A program made the translations under genes and the position numbers. Below the pieces are notes generated by a model, which searched no databases, was not told the DNA's origin, and saw nothing but the letters and a program-made list of their open reading frames with translations. A stretch of DNA of 40,859 nucleotides from NCBI GenBank assembly GCA_910585575.1, contig CAJUFS010000021.1, positions 1 through 40,859 on the forward strand, written 5' to 3'. Shown one piece after another: positions 1 through 7,901 of the stretch; the stretch's first letter is position 1, and each line of letters begins with the position of its first letter. Source of the stretch: an uncultured Adlercreutzia sp. (GTDB lineage: Bacteria; Actinomycetota; Coriobacteriia; Coriobacteriales; Eggerthellaceae).

Positions 1-2517
1 AACATCGCCCTTGCCGGCAACCCCAATTGCGGCAAGACGACCATGTTCAACGATCTGACCGGTGCGAACCAGTATGTGGGCAACTGGCCCGGCGTGACCG
101 TTGAAAAGAAGGAAGGCAAGTATCGCGGCAACAAGGACGTGACCATCACGGACCTGCCCGGCGTGTACTCGCTGTCCCCCTACACCCCCGAGGAAATCGT
201 CACTCGCGATTACCTGATGAGCGGCAAGCCCGACGTGGTGATCAACTTGGTGGACGCTACCAATTTGGAGCGCAACCTGTACCTGACGACCCAGATCATC
301 GACCTGGGCATTCCGACGGTCATCGCCCTGAACATGATGGACTTGGTGGAGAAGAACGGCGACAACATCAATGTGGCCGAGCTGTCCCGCCGTCTGGGCT
401 GTCCCGTGGTGGAGACCTCGGCGCTGAAGGGCCGCGGCATGGACAAGCTGCTGGAAACCGCTCAGGCCGAGGCCGCCAAGGGCGTCGCCCCCGCCACCGA
501 GGTGGGCTTCAGCCAGCCGGTCGAGGAGGCCCTGGCCAAGGTGATCGACATCGCCGGCCCCGCCATCAGCGGCCGCCATGCTCGCTGGTACGCCATCAAG
601 CTGCTCGAGGGCGAGCAGATGACCGAAGAGAAGCTGAACCTCCCGGCTGCTCAGATGTCCAAGATTGCCGCCGTGCGCGACGAGCTGGAGAACGCCGAGG
701 ACGACGATATCGAGTCCATCATCACCAACGAGCGCTACGACGCCATCTCCGACGTGTGCGCCGAGAGCGTGAAGAAGTCGCCCAAGGCCATGACCGCCAC
801 GCAGAAAATCGACCGCATTGTGACGAACCGCATCCTCGGTATCCCGATCTTCATCGTGATCATGTTCTTCGTGTACTTCATCTCGGTGTCCACGGTGGGC
901 ACCTATGTGACCGACTGGGCCAACGACGGCCTGTTCGGCGACGGCTGGCTGTACACCAACACCGAGGCCTACGAGGGCGACGTGGAGGAGTACGAGGGCT
1001 ACCAGGCTCAGATCGATGCCTATCTGGAGGCTGCAGAGGCCGACGGTCTGGACGTGGAGGGCTTCACGGCCGCCCTGGAGGCCGAAGAGCCGACAGTCGA
1101 GGACGAAGAGGCCATCGAGAACTTCATGTACGCCGCCGACAGCGCCGGCGTCGTGGGCGAGATGGAGGTGGAAGAGGACGATGGCGCGGTGACCACCGAG
1201 GCCGTCGACTCCGCTGCCTTCGCCCAGGCCCTGGAGGCCGAAGAGCCCGATCCGGCCGATTACGGCTTCTACCATGTGGGCGTTCCCGTGGTGGTGGGCG
1301 GCTGGCTGGAAGCCATCGACGCCGCTCCGTGGGTGCAGTCGCTCATCCTTGACGGCATCATCGCCGGCGTGGGCGCCGTGCTCGGCTTCATCCCGCAGCT
1401 GATCGTGCTGTTCATTCTGCTCGGCTTCTTGGAAGGCTGCGGCTACATGGCTCGCGTCGCCTTCATCATGGACCGCGTGTTCCGTCGCTTCGGCCTGTCC
1501 GGCAAGTCCTTCATTCCCATGCTCATCGCCTCGGGCTGCGGCGTGCCCGCCGTTATGGCCACGAAGACCATTGAGAACGAGAAGGATCGTCGCATGACCA
1601 TCATGACCACCACGATGATTCCCTGCGGCGCGAAGCTGCCCATCATCGCCCTGGTCTTCGGTGCGCTGGCCGGCGGCGACTACGAGAACACGTGGTGGGT
1701 GGCTCCGCTGTTTTACTTCCTGGGCCTGTTCGCCATTATCGTGTCCTGCATTATCCTGAAGAAGTTCAAGTCCTTCGCCGGCGAGGTGGCCCCCTTCATC
1801 ATGGAGCTGCCGCAGTACCACCTGCCGACGGTGAAGAACGTGCTGCTGTCCATGTGGGAGCGCGTGAAGAGCTACGCGGTGAAAGCCGGTACCATCATCT
1901 TCATCTCCTCGATGGTCATTTGGTTCCTGCTGAACTTCGGCGTGTACGATGGCCAGTTCGGCCTGCTTGACCCCGAGATGGACGATTACATCCAGTACTC
2001 CATCATGGCCGGTCTGGGTAACGCCCTGGCCTGGATCTTCGCGCCGCTGGGCTTTGGCAACTGGGAGTCTGCCGTTACCTCCATCACCGGCCTGGTGGCT
2101 AAGGAGAACGTGATTTCCACGGTGGGCATCATCACGAGCCTGGGCGACGAGATTGGCGAGACCGACCCGTCCCTGTGGATGTCCTTCAGCGCCATGCTGG
2201 GTGGCTCTACGGCAGCCATCATGGCCTTCTGCGCCTTCAACTTGCTGTGCGCCCCCTGCTTCGCTGCCATCGGCGCCATCCGTCGCCAGATGATGAGCGC
2301 CAAGTGGACTTGGGCCGCCGTGGGCTACATGTGCGCCTTCGCCTGGTGCGTCGGTCTGATGATCTACCAGTTCGTGGGCTTGGCTACCGGCGAAGTGGCC
2401 CTCAACCCCTTCACGGCCGTGGCCGTGGTGGTGGCCGCCGGCATGCTGTTCCTCATCTTCCGTCCCGCTGCTAAGCCGAAGAACGCTCAGCTGGAGACGG
2501 CGACCAACAACGCCTAA
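1..2517 (+). CDS. feoB: Ferrous iron transporter FeoB (5' end cut off)
   Basis: GTP-dependent Fe(II) import across the cytoplasmic membrane. The frame is open from base 1; the true start lies upstream of the window. Seen: G1 P-loop GNPNCGKT at bases 16-39, G3 DLPG at 151-162, G4 NMMD at 331-342, then a GDI-like helical region, and a membrane part with Gate-like segments (GCGVPAVMATKTIENEKDRR around 1534-1593; NLLCAPCFAAIGAI around 2248-2283). Odd feature: between the first TM (about 835-905) and the next (about 1345) lies a roughly 130-residue, very acidic Glu/Asp/Ala-rich stretch (about 935-1320) that ordinary FeoB proteins lack. The next gene begins 9 bases after the stop, so they are co-transcribed. 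FeoA would be expected upstream, outside the window. Identity is certain; the role of the insertion is unknown. Confidence 0.97.
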   Translation, partial: NIALAGNPNCGKTTMFNDLTGANQYVGNWPGVTVEKKEGKYRGNKDVTITDLPGVYSLSPYTPEEIVTRDYLMSGKPDVVINLVDATNLERNLYLTTQIIDLGIPTVIALNMMDLVEKNGDNINVAELSRRLGCPVVETSALKGRGMDKLLETAQAEAAKGVAPATEVGFSQPVEEALAKVIDIAGPAISGRHARWYAIKLLEGEQMTEEKLNLPAAQMSKIAAVRDELENAEDDDIESIITNERYDAISDVCAESVKKSPKAMTATQKIDRIVTNRILGIPIFIVIMFFVYFISVSTVGTYVTDWANDGLFGDGWLYTNTEAYEGDVEEYEGYQAQIDAYLEAAEADGLDVEGFTAALEAEEPTVEDEEAIENFMYAADSAGVVGEMEVEEDDGAVTTEAVDSAAFAQALEAEEPDPADYGFYHVGVPVVVGGWLEAIDAAPWVQSLILDGIIAGVGAVLGFIPQLIVLFILLGFLEGCGYMARVAFIMDRVFRRFGLSGKSFIPMLIASGCGVPAVMATKTIENEKDRRMTIMTTTMIPCGAKLPIIALVFGALAGGDYENTWWVAPLFYFLGLFAIIVSCIILKKFKSFAGEVAPFIMELPQYHLPTVKNVLLSMWERVKSYAVKAGTIIFISSMVIWFLLNFGVYDGQFGLLDPEMDDYIQYSIMAGLGNALAWIFAPLGFGNWESAVTSITGLVAKENVISTVGIITSLGDEIGETDPSLWMSFSAMLGGSTAAIMAFCAFNLLCAPCFAAIGAIRRQMMSAKWTWAAVGYMCAFAWCVGLMIYQFVGLATGEVALNPFTAVAVVVAAGMLFLIFRPAAKPKNAQLETATNNA

Positions 2518-2526
2518 GGAGTTTCC

Positions 2527-2760
2527 ATGCAAGATCTTGGCTTGAACGCATCCACGGTCATTCTGCTGATCATCATCTTGGCTCTGGCCGTCTTGGCCAT
2601 CCGTCGCATGACCCATCGCGGGCTGTGCGACTGCGGGGGCGACTGCGACGAGGGCTCGTGCCGCGGCTGCTCAAGCTGCTCGGCCGTTGACGATATGGTG
2701 AAGTCCATGGACGAGGCGGCCAAGAAAGCTTGCTGCTGCGAGAAGGAGAAGGGTCGCTAA
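2527..2760 (+). CDS. FeoB-associated Cys-rich membrane protein
   Basis: A 77-residue protein with one N-terminal TM helix (about residues 9-26, Ile/Leu/Ala rich) followed by a short cytoplasmic tail packed with cysteines (CDCGGDCDEGSCRGCSSC, then CCC near the C-terminus). This matches the small FeoB-associated Cys-rich proteins found next to feoB in many anaerobes, thought to bind iron or help assemble the transporter. ATG preceded by an AAGGAG sequence; only 9 bases separate it from the FeoB stop, so it belongs to the feo operon. The operon ends at the strong terminator that follows. The function is inferred from the family and the neighbourhood. Confidence 0.85.
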   Translation: MQDLGLNASTVILLIIILALAVLAIRRMTHRGLCDCGGDCDEGSCRGCSSCSAVDDMVKSMDEAAKKACCCEKEKGR

Positions 2761-2795
2761 CTGCCCTTTTGCCGCTCGGCGAAGACTCTATGGAA

Positions 2796-2831
2796 CGAGG
2801 CTCGGAATTCATTTTCCGAGCCTCGTTTTTT
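2796..2831 (+). terminator. Intrinsic terminator of the feo operon
   Basis: A perfect 11-bp stem (2796-2806 with 2815-2825), an 8-base loop and a run of six T (2826-2831), 35 bases after the Cys-rich gene. Confidence 0.93.
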
Positions 2832-2878
2832 CATGGGAACGTGCTACTATGAACAGATCATCTGGATAGGAGCGTACC

Positions 2879-3259
2879 GTGGTGAAAACATCCATGTCTC
2901 ATGAGGACTACCTTGAGGCCATCGTCATGCTGGGCGGCACGAACACCGTGCCCGTTCGGTCGGTTGATGTGGCGAACAAGCTGGGTGTTTCCAAGGCCTC
3001 GGTGAACAAGGCCGTCTCGGCGCTGAAAGAGCAGCAGCTGGCTGTGCAGCCCCATTACGGCGACATCACCCTGACCGACGCCGGCTATGCCTACGGGCAG
3101 TCGGTGCTCGATCGCCACCACCTGCTCTCCGAGTTCCTCACCAAGGCCGTGGGTATCGACCCCGAAGTGGCCGAGGTGGAGGCTTGCCAGATGGAGCACG
3201 CCATCAGCGATGAATCTTTTGAGAAGTGGGAGGCCTTCGTAAAAAGCCTCAACCTTTGA
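2879..3259 (+). CDS. DtxR/MntR-family metal-dependent transcriptional regulator
   Basis: A 126-residue iron- or manganese-responsive repressor, expected to control metal uptake such as the adjacent feo genes. An N-terminal winged helix (about residues 8-70) is followed by the metal-binding/dimerisation helix region; there is no C-terminal SH3 domain, so the length is MntR-like. Metal ligands by alignment to known members: D10 and E13 (MntR-type), H80, E101, E106, H107, plus C103 in an EAC-x-x-EH motif that resembles the iron sensors DtxR/IdeR (C102, E105, H106). It therefore mixes MntR-like and DtxR-like ligands and the preferred metal is uncertain. Start: GTG at 2879 with AGGAG at 2868-2872 (a second GTG follows at 2882). 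It is separated from feoB by a terminator, so it has its own promoter. Confidence 0.9.
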   Translation: MVKTSMSHEDYLEAIVMLGGTNTVPVRSVDVANKLGVSKASVNKAVSALKEQQLAVQPHYGDITLTDAGYAYGQSVLDRHHLLSEFLTKAVGIDPEVAEVEACQMEHAISDESFEKWEAFVKSLNL

Positions 3260-3263
3260 TAAA

Positions 3264-3283
3264 GCGGGGCTCGCCCCGCCTTT
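3264..3283 (+). terminator. Terminator after the DtxR-like gene
   Basis: GC-only 6-bp stem (3264-3269 with 3274-3279), CTCG loop and a short T tract, directly after the stop codon. The tail is short, so it may be leaky. Confidence 0.65.
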
Positions 3284-3341
3284 GCTTTCGGCTCGCTACT
3301 ACCGCACTAGAAACACACCACGGCAGCGAAAGGAACCTTCT

Positions 3342-4421
3342 TTGCAGTCCCAGGCGCATATCGTCTCGTTCGACGCGGCCCGTCGGCGCTCTACCGCGCA
3401 GCGCCGCGGTGCCTCCGTGCGCCCTGAAGTCCGTGATGACTATCGAGCCCAAGTGGGGGCGCGGCCGTTCGGCGAGACGCCCTCGAAGCGTTCGCGGGCG
3501 GCAGCAGTGCCAGCCGGACGCTCGGCGCGGTCTGGAGTCTCTGTCGGTGCGGCGCGTGGCCGCGGTGCTACGGTAGCCAGTCGCAACGATGGGCGAGCGT
3601 CGGTGCGCAGCGGAGCTTCCCCGGCTTTGGCCGCGGCGCGGGATCCCTTAGGAACGTCCTCGCGTCGAAGCGCAGCTGATCGCTCGTCTTCGATGACGGC
3701 CAGCGCGCGCCGTGGGCGTGTGGATGAGGATCGCTTCGAGGACGAAGGCCCGCAGGCGCAGGGGTTCTTCGGCCGTATGCGCGCTTCAGCGAGCGAGGGC
3801 CGTCGGGCCCGCACCAAGGAGCGGGCGGGCAAGGCCTATTTCCGACAGTACGAGAAGGACAAGCCCTCGGGTGCGTCGCAGGGCGGTCCGCGGGCGGCCG
3901 TGTACAAGGGCGAAATGGGCAGCACCCATAAGCGCTCGGCTCGCATGCAGCAGGACGGCAGCGGAGGCAGTCGTCGCAGCACGGGCTCCTTCGCCGCCTC
4001 CCAGAAGCGCTCGAAGGCCCGGGGGCCGCTGGTGGCCCTGGGGGCGTGCGTTTTGTGCGTGGCATTCGGTGTGGCCATGCTCTACGGTCCTGCCCAGCAG
4101 TTCTACACCGAGCTGCGCGAGCGCGACCGCCTGGCCGCCGAGTACCAGGCCGTGGTCGAGCGCAACGAGGCCATCGGCCAGCAAGTGGCGGCCCTGCAGA
4201 CCGACGCGGGCATCGAGGATCGGGCGCGCGAGGAGCTGGGCTGGGTGAAAGAGGGCGAGCACGCGGTGAGCGTGAGCGGCCTCGAGTCCAAGGACCGCTC
4301 CACTTTCCGCAGCAATATCGTATCCGAAGATATACCGTTGCCTGACACGTGGTACTCGGGCTTGCTCGACCCGCTGTTCGGCGTGGAAGATAAGGCCGGC
4401 GCCGCTGCAGGCGACGCGTAA
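3342..4421 (+). CDS. FtsB/DivIC-family septum formation protein with long basic N-terminus
   Basis: A single-pass division protein of the FtsB/DivIC type, expected to join FtsL and FtsQ/DivIB at the division site. Seen: TM helix at about 4030-4090 (LVALGACVLCVAFGVAML), then a short coiled coil (RERDRLAAEYQAVVERNEAI...) and the conserved motif REELGWVKEGE typical of the family. The cytoplasmic N-terminus is unusual: about 225 residues rich in Arg, Ser, Ala and Gly, apparently disordered, where classical FtsB is only about 100 residues in total. Start: TTG at 3342 with AAAGGA at 3329-3334; a TTG at 3282 would be inside the preceding terminator and has no ribosome binding site. The gene order with the Ppx-like gene that follows is typical of actinobacteria. 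Confidence 0.85.
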   Translation: MQSQAHIVSFDAARRRSTAQRRGASVRPEVRDDYRAQVGARPFGETPSKRSRAAAVPAGRSARSGVSVGAARGRGATVASRNDGRASVRSGASPALAAARDPLGTSSRRSAADRSSSMTASARRGRVDEDRFEDEGPQAQGFFGRMRASASEGRRARTKERAGKAYFRQYEKDKPSGASQGGPRAAVYKGEMGSTHKRSARMQQDGSGGSRRSTGSFAASQKRSKARGPLVALGACVLCVAFGVAMLYGPAQQFYTELRERDRLAAEYQAVVERNEAIGQQVAALQTDAGIEDRAREELGWVKEGEHAVSVSGLESKDRSTFRSNIVSEDIPLPDTWYSGLLDPLFGVEDKAGAAAGDA

Positions 4422-4431
4422 CCGGTAACCG

Positions 4432-4453
4432 AAGGGCCCTCCAGGGCCCTTTT
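4432..4453 (+). terminator. Terminator after the FtsB-like gene
   Basis: 8-bp stem (4432-4439 with 4444-4451), TCCA loop, short T tract, 10 bases after the stop. Only 23 bases precede the next start codon, so read-through into the Ppx-like gene is possible. Confidence 0.8.
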
Positions 4454-4476
4454 GCATTGGTGATCAAGGAGGACTC

Positions 4477-5424
4477 ATGAGCTACGTGAACGGACGCTAT
4501 GCCGCGCTCGATATCGGTACGGTGACCTGCCGTATGCTGGTGGCCGATGTGCACGATGGCGCGTTGACCGAGCTGGACAAGGAATACCGCATCACCGATT
4601 TGGGAGTGGGCGTTGATGCGACCGGTCGCTTGCAGCCAGCTGCCATGGAGCGCGTGATGGCGGCAGTCGACGACTACCTGGCTGTTTTGGCGCAGTTCGA
4701 TACGGCCGAGCATCCCGTGCGGCGCTTGATCGCCATGGCCACCTCCGCGGCCCGCGACGCTTCGAACGCCGACGAGTTCACGGCTCTTTTGGCGGCGCGG
4801 GGGGTGACACTGACGGTGATTCCCGGCCAGCGCGAGGCTGCCCTCACCTTCGCCGGCGCCTCGAGCGACTTTCCCGGGGAGAACTTGCTCGTCGTCGACA
4901 TCGGCGGCGGCTCCACCGAGGTGGTGGCAGGTCGTGCCGGCGCCGACCCTCTGGCCTCGCACTCGTTCGATATCGGCTGCCGGCGTGTGACTGAGCGCTT
5001 CTTCCACAGCGATCCGCCCACGGCCGACCAGATGGCGGCGGCGCGCCAGTGGATTCGCGAGGAAATGACCGCGTATTTCGGCGATTTGGCGGCGCGCGGG
5101 TTTGCCATTGAGCGCTTAGTGGCCGTGGCTGGCACCGCCACGAGCGTGGTGAGCATTCGCGAGGAAATGACGGTCTACGATTCGACGCGGGTGCACAAGG
5201 CGGTGGTGACCGCCGAGCAGCTGCGGGCCATTACCGACCGCTTGGCAGCGCTGCCCGTGGTCGAGCGCGAGCGCACCGTGGGGCTCGATCCCAAGCGCGC
5301 CGGCGTCATTGTGGCGGGGTTCATCATCTTGGAAGAGGTACTGCGCTTGGCTGATGCCACCGAGTATACGGTGAGTGAATCGGATATTCTGAACGGCATG
5401 ATTCTGGAGGCTGCTCGGGCCTAG
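4477..5424 (+). CDS. Ppx/GppA-family phosphatase (exopolyphosphatase-like)
   Basis: A 315-residue member of the ASKHA-fold Ppx/GppA family, which hydrolyses polyphosphate or (p)ppGpp; the length fits the short actinobacterial form without the extra C-terminal domains. Seen: phosphate-1 motif DIGTVTCRMLVADV near the N-terminus (where DIGSNS/DIGTNS is usual), and phosphate-2 motif VVDIGGGSTEVVAG around residues 137-150. AAGGAGG at 4466-4472 sets the ATG. It lies downstream of the FtsB-like gene, as in many actinobacteria (with DUF501 often between them; absent here). Whether polyphosphate or pppGpp is the substrate cannot be told from sequence. Confidence 0.9.
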   Translation: MSYVNGRYAALDIGTVTCRMLVADVHDGALTELDKEYRITDLGVGVDATGRLQPAAMERVMAAVDDYLAVLAQFDTAEHPVRRLIAMATSAARDASNADEFTALLAARGVTLTVIPGQREAALTFAGASSDFPGENLLVVDIGGGSTEVVAGRAGADPLASHSFDIGCRRVTERFFHSDPPTADQMAAARQWIREEMTAYFGDLAARGFAIERLVAVAGTATSVVSIREEMTVYDSTRVHKAVVTAEQLRAITDRLAALPVVERERTVGLDPKRAGVIVAGFIILEEVLRLADATEYTVSESDILNGMILEAARA

Positions 5425-5510
5425 GGGCGCAGAAAGCGCCTTGTGCGGAGTTCTCCCGATCAGCATTGCGGGCCCCCGAAGCCATGTGATAAGGGAAGCG
5501 CTCTCAAGTA

Positions 5511-5595
5511 TGGTAGGGGCGGTGGGACTCGAACCCACAAGACCGAAGTCGGCGGATTTTAAGTCCGCTGCGTCTGCCAATTCCGCCACACCCCC
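5511..5595 (-). tRNA. tRNA-Leu (anticodon UAA)
   Basis: Reading the minus strand from 5595: acceptor GGGGGTG, D-loop region TGGCGGAATTGGCAGACGC, anticodon loop CTTAAAA with anticodon TAA, a long variable arm (class II, as expected for Leu), T-loop GGTTCGAGTCCC, 3' acceptor strand, and an encoded CCA (5511-5513). 85 nt with CCA. The acceptor stem pairs with one G-U at the first position. Confidence 0.96.
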
Positions 5596-5621
5596 ACAGG
5601 AATGCGGGATCGTAACGACCC

Positions 5622-5650
5622 AAAGAAGGCTCGCCCTGGCGCGAGCCTTT
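5622..5650 (-). terminator. Terminator after the sortase gene
   Basis: 9-bp perfect stem (5626-5634 with 5641-5649). On the minus strand it follows the sortase stop by about 30 bases and has a CTTCTTT-like tail; it separates the sortase from the tRNA gene. Confidence 0.7.
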
Positions 5651-5678
5651 GCATTCTATCACGAAAGCGGGGAGGGGC

Positions 5679-6587
5679 CTATCGCGCCATGACGCAGCGG
5701 ACGTTCTTTTCGTCGGCGCAGCAGGTTTGCAGGGTGATGGTTTCTCCACGGGGGGCGATGCGGCCTTCGTAGCGATAGTAGTTTGTGGCGTTCGGCAGCG
5801 TGAGAATGTCGAACACGTAGTAAGTGCGCTTCGCGCCCGAAGCGTCCCAGACGGTGATCTTGTCGCCGATCTCCAAGTCCATGACACGGGCGAAAACGCC
5901 GGGGTTATGGCCGATGAAGTAGGTGTTCTCGCCATCGTCGACGTCGCCGGTGCTTACCCAGGTACTCGCGGTAAGGGCCGGGGCGGTGGTGTCGGCGGGG
6001 CTGCCCTGGGCGAAGGGAACGTACTCGCCTTGGAAATAAAGGGTGTTCTTGCGCTTCTTCTTTTTCTTGGCGGTTTGCGAAGACGACGAGGTGCTTTTCG
6101 TGCTCTTGGAGCTTTTCGCCTTTGTGTCAGTTTTGGGCGTCGTGGAAGAGAGCGGCGTGCCGCTGTCCTCGATGGCTCCCTTGGCGTCGTCGTCGGCCGC
6201 GGAGCTTTCGGCGGTGCTGTCGTTGGCGTTCGCATCGGTGCTGGCCGAGCTTGCGGCTGAGCGTGCGGCGGCTTCCTCTTGGCCGCGCGTGTTCAGGGCT
6301 TCCAAGCGCCGCTGCTCGTCGGAGTCGTCGGCGCGACGAGCGTATTCGAGCGCCTTCTCGTCGAGCACGTACTGGCCGTGGCGCTCCACGCGATGGCCCA
6401 GGGCGCTGAGCGTATCGAGAACGCCCTCGTGCACCGAAGAGACGGAAATTGACGGGTTGGCGGCGGTTTCGTCAGCCTGGGCGCTGCCGGTGAACGCAAA
6501 TCCGACCGCTGCGACGCCAAGCGCGACAACCAGTCCCCCGACAAGGGGGGCGCGGAGAGCGGCAAGGCGAAAAAGGCGGACGGTCAC
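5679..6587 (-). CDS. Sortase-family transpeptidase with long low-complexity linker
   Basis: A 302-residue exported cysteine transpeptidase that would join sorting-signal proteins to the cell wall or to pilins. An N-terminal signal/anchor helix (about residues 13-38) is followed by a region of about 140 residues rich in Ala, Ser, Thr and Asp that ends in a Lys run (about 100-180), then the sortase barrel. Catalytic residues: H227 in YFIGHNPG, C289 in TLQTC, R297 in VRCVMA. Oddities: C290 directly follows the catalytic C289, and the protein ends five residues after R297. The class is unclear (class E/D-like small sortase). Start: GTG at 6587 with a weak GAAAG upstream; other starts are not attractive because the signal helix begins here. 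No substrate with an LPXTG-type signal is seen nearby, so it is probably housekeeping or acts on distant genes. Confidence 0.85.
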   Translation of the reverse strand: MTVRLFRLAALRAPLVGGLVVALGVAAVGFAFTGSAQADETAANPSISVSSVHEGVLDTLSALGHRVERHGQYVLDEKALEYARRADDSDEQRRLEALNTRGQEEAAARSAASSASTDANANDSTAESSAADDDAKGAIEDSGTPLSSTTPKTDTKAKSSKSTKSTSSSSQTAKKKKKRKNTLYFQGEYVPFAQGSPADTTAPALTASTWVSTGDVDDGENTYFIGHNPGVFARVMDLEIGDKITVWDASGAKRTYYVFDILTLPNATNYYRYEGRIAPRGETITLQTCCADEKNVRCVMAR

Positions 6588-6796
6588 GGCAGCGATCTTT
6601 CAGGGCTCGGTGGCGAAAAAGGGGTGCGACGGGCGCTGCTGCTTTTAGGGTGGGTAAGCCGCGCAACCCCCATGGCCTCTACTTTATCGACTTCTCGTCA
6701 AAAAAGCTACCCCTTGAACGGTGAGAAGTTTCGTGCCTTCAACCTTACAATCTTGTCGGTGAATTGGGCTTCCAGAGCGGTAGGAGGGTTCTGTGG

Positions 6797-6802
6797 TAGT
6801 AT
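6797..6802 (+). promoter_or_regulatory. Candidate extended -10 promoter for the prenyl synthase gene
   Basis: TAGTAT preceded by TG one base upstream (TGGTAGTAT), 42 bases before the start codon. No good -35 box is seen, as is usual for extended -10 promoters. The rest of 6588-6844 shows no gene or convincing structure. Confidence 0.4.
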
Positions 6803-6844
6803 GATGGGCGCTGAAAATCATCAAGCCCACGGCAAGAAAGCACT

Positions 6845-7900
6845 ATGAAAGACATTAACGCAATTCTCGAGGACGCCCCCGCGGTGCCCGCTACCTTCGA
6901 AGAGTACCTGAGCAGCTTCGCCGAGCCCGTGGGCGTGCTTATCAACGAGTACATTCCCCACGGCTCTCATCCCGACATGGACCGTTACCTGTACGACCCG
7001 CTGTTCCGCTATAGCGAAAATGCGGGCAAGCGCCATCGTCCGCTCATTTGCGTGGCCGCCTGCAAGGCGGTGGGCGGCGACCCATCCCGGGCTATGTCGG
7101 CTGCGGCCGCTATCGAGCACTTCCATTCGGCCGCGCTTATCCACGACGACATCGCCGACGAGGCCGAGCTTCGTCGCGGCGAGCCGTGCCTGCACCTTAC
7201 CGAGGGGCTGGGGCTGGCCATCAACATGGGCGACCTGGCGCTGTCTCAGGTGAACGGCACGGTCATTGATGATCCACTGTTGGACGATGCCACGAAGGTG
7301 CGCGTGATCGGCGAGCTGATCGCTATGACCCGCCGCACGGTGGAGGGCCAGGCCCTCGACATCGGCTGGGCGCGCGATGGGCGCTACGACATCACGCCCG
7401 ACGACTACCTCACCATGGCCATCCACAAAACCGCCCATTACTCGGGCGCGGTGCCGCTGGCTATCGGCGCCATTGTGGGCGGCGCGTCCGACGAGGTGGT
7501 GGAGGCCCTGCGCAGCTACGGTCTGGATACGGGCCTGGCCTTCCAAATTCAGGACGACTTGCTGAACCTCATCGGCACCGACGAGGCCAAGAAGAAGGAC
7601 TTCCGCAGCGACATTACCGAGGGCAAGCGTACCTTGGTGGTGGTGCACGCCCTGTCTCACGCCGAGCCTGCGGCTCGCGAGCGCCTGGTGGAAATTCTCT
7701 CGTCGAAGGAGCACGATCCCGCGGTGCTGGCCGAGGCCGTGGCCCTCATGGAGGACGCGGGCTCCATCGAGTACGCGCGGTCCTACGCCGAAGACCTCAG
7801 CCAGAATGCCAAGGCGCGCCTGATCGAGGTTGTGCCGGCGTCGCCCTACCGCGATCTTCTCGTTTCCATGGCCGACTGGTTCGTGAACAGGTTGAAGTAA
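6845..7900 (+). CDS. Polyprenyl diphosphate synthase (trans-isoprenyl family)
   Basis: A 351-residue all-helical enzyme that condenses isopentenyl diphosphate with allylic diphosphates in the cytoplasm, supplying quinone side chains or other isoprenoids. First Asp-rich motif DDIAD at residues 101-105, followed by RRG; second Asp-rich motif QIQDD with D237/D238; conserved KDFRSDITEGKRT near 251-263. The residues before the first motif should set the chain length, but this cannot be decided by eye (geranylgeranyl, farnesyl or longer). Menaquinone supply would fit a respiring anaerobe with the flavin reductases seen here. The ribosome binding site is weak (AAGAAAG). The next gene begins one base after the stop, so translation is probably coupled. 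Confidence 0.92.
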   Translation: MKDINAILEDAPAVPATFEEYLSSFAEPVGVLINEYIPHGSHPDMDRYLYDPLFRYSENAGKRHRPLICVAACKAVGGDPSRAMSAAAAIEHFHSAALIHDDIADEAELRRGEPCLHLTEGLGLAINMGDLALSQVNGTVIDDPLLDDATKVRVIGELIAMTRRTVEGQALDIGWARDGRYDITPDDYLTMAIHKTAHYSGAVPLAIGAIVGGASDEVVEALRSYGLDTGLAFQIQDDLLNLIGTDEAKKKDFRSDITEGKRTLVVVHALSHAEPAARERLVEILSSKEHDPAVLAEAVALMEDAGSIEYARSYAEDLSQNAKARLIEVVPASPYRDLLVSMADWFVNRLK

Positions 7901-7901
7901 T

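Noticed and set aside
3568-5007. Long minus-strand open frame (479 codons) opposite the FtsB-like and Ppx genes
   Set aside because: Arg/Pro/Ala-rich translation with no domain; it spans two real genes and a terminator and is a by-product of GC-rich codon bias.
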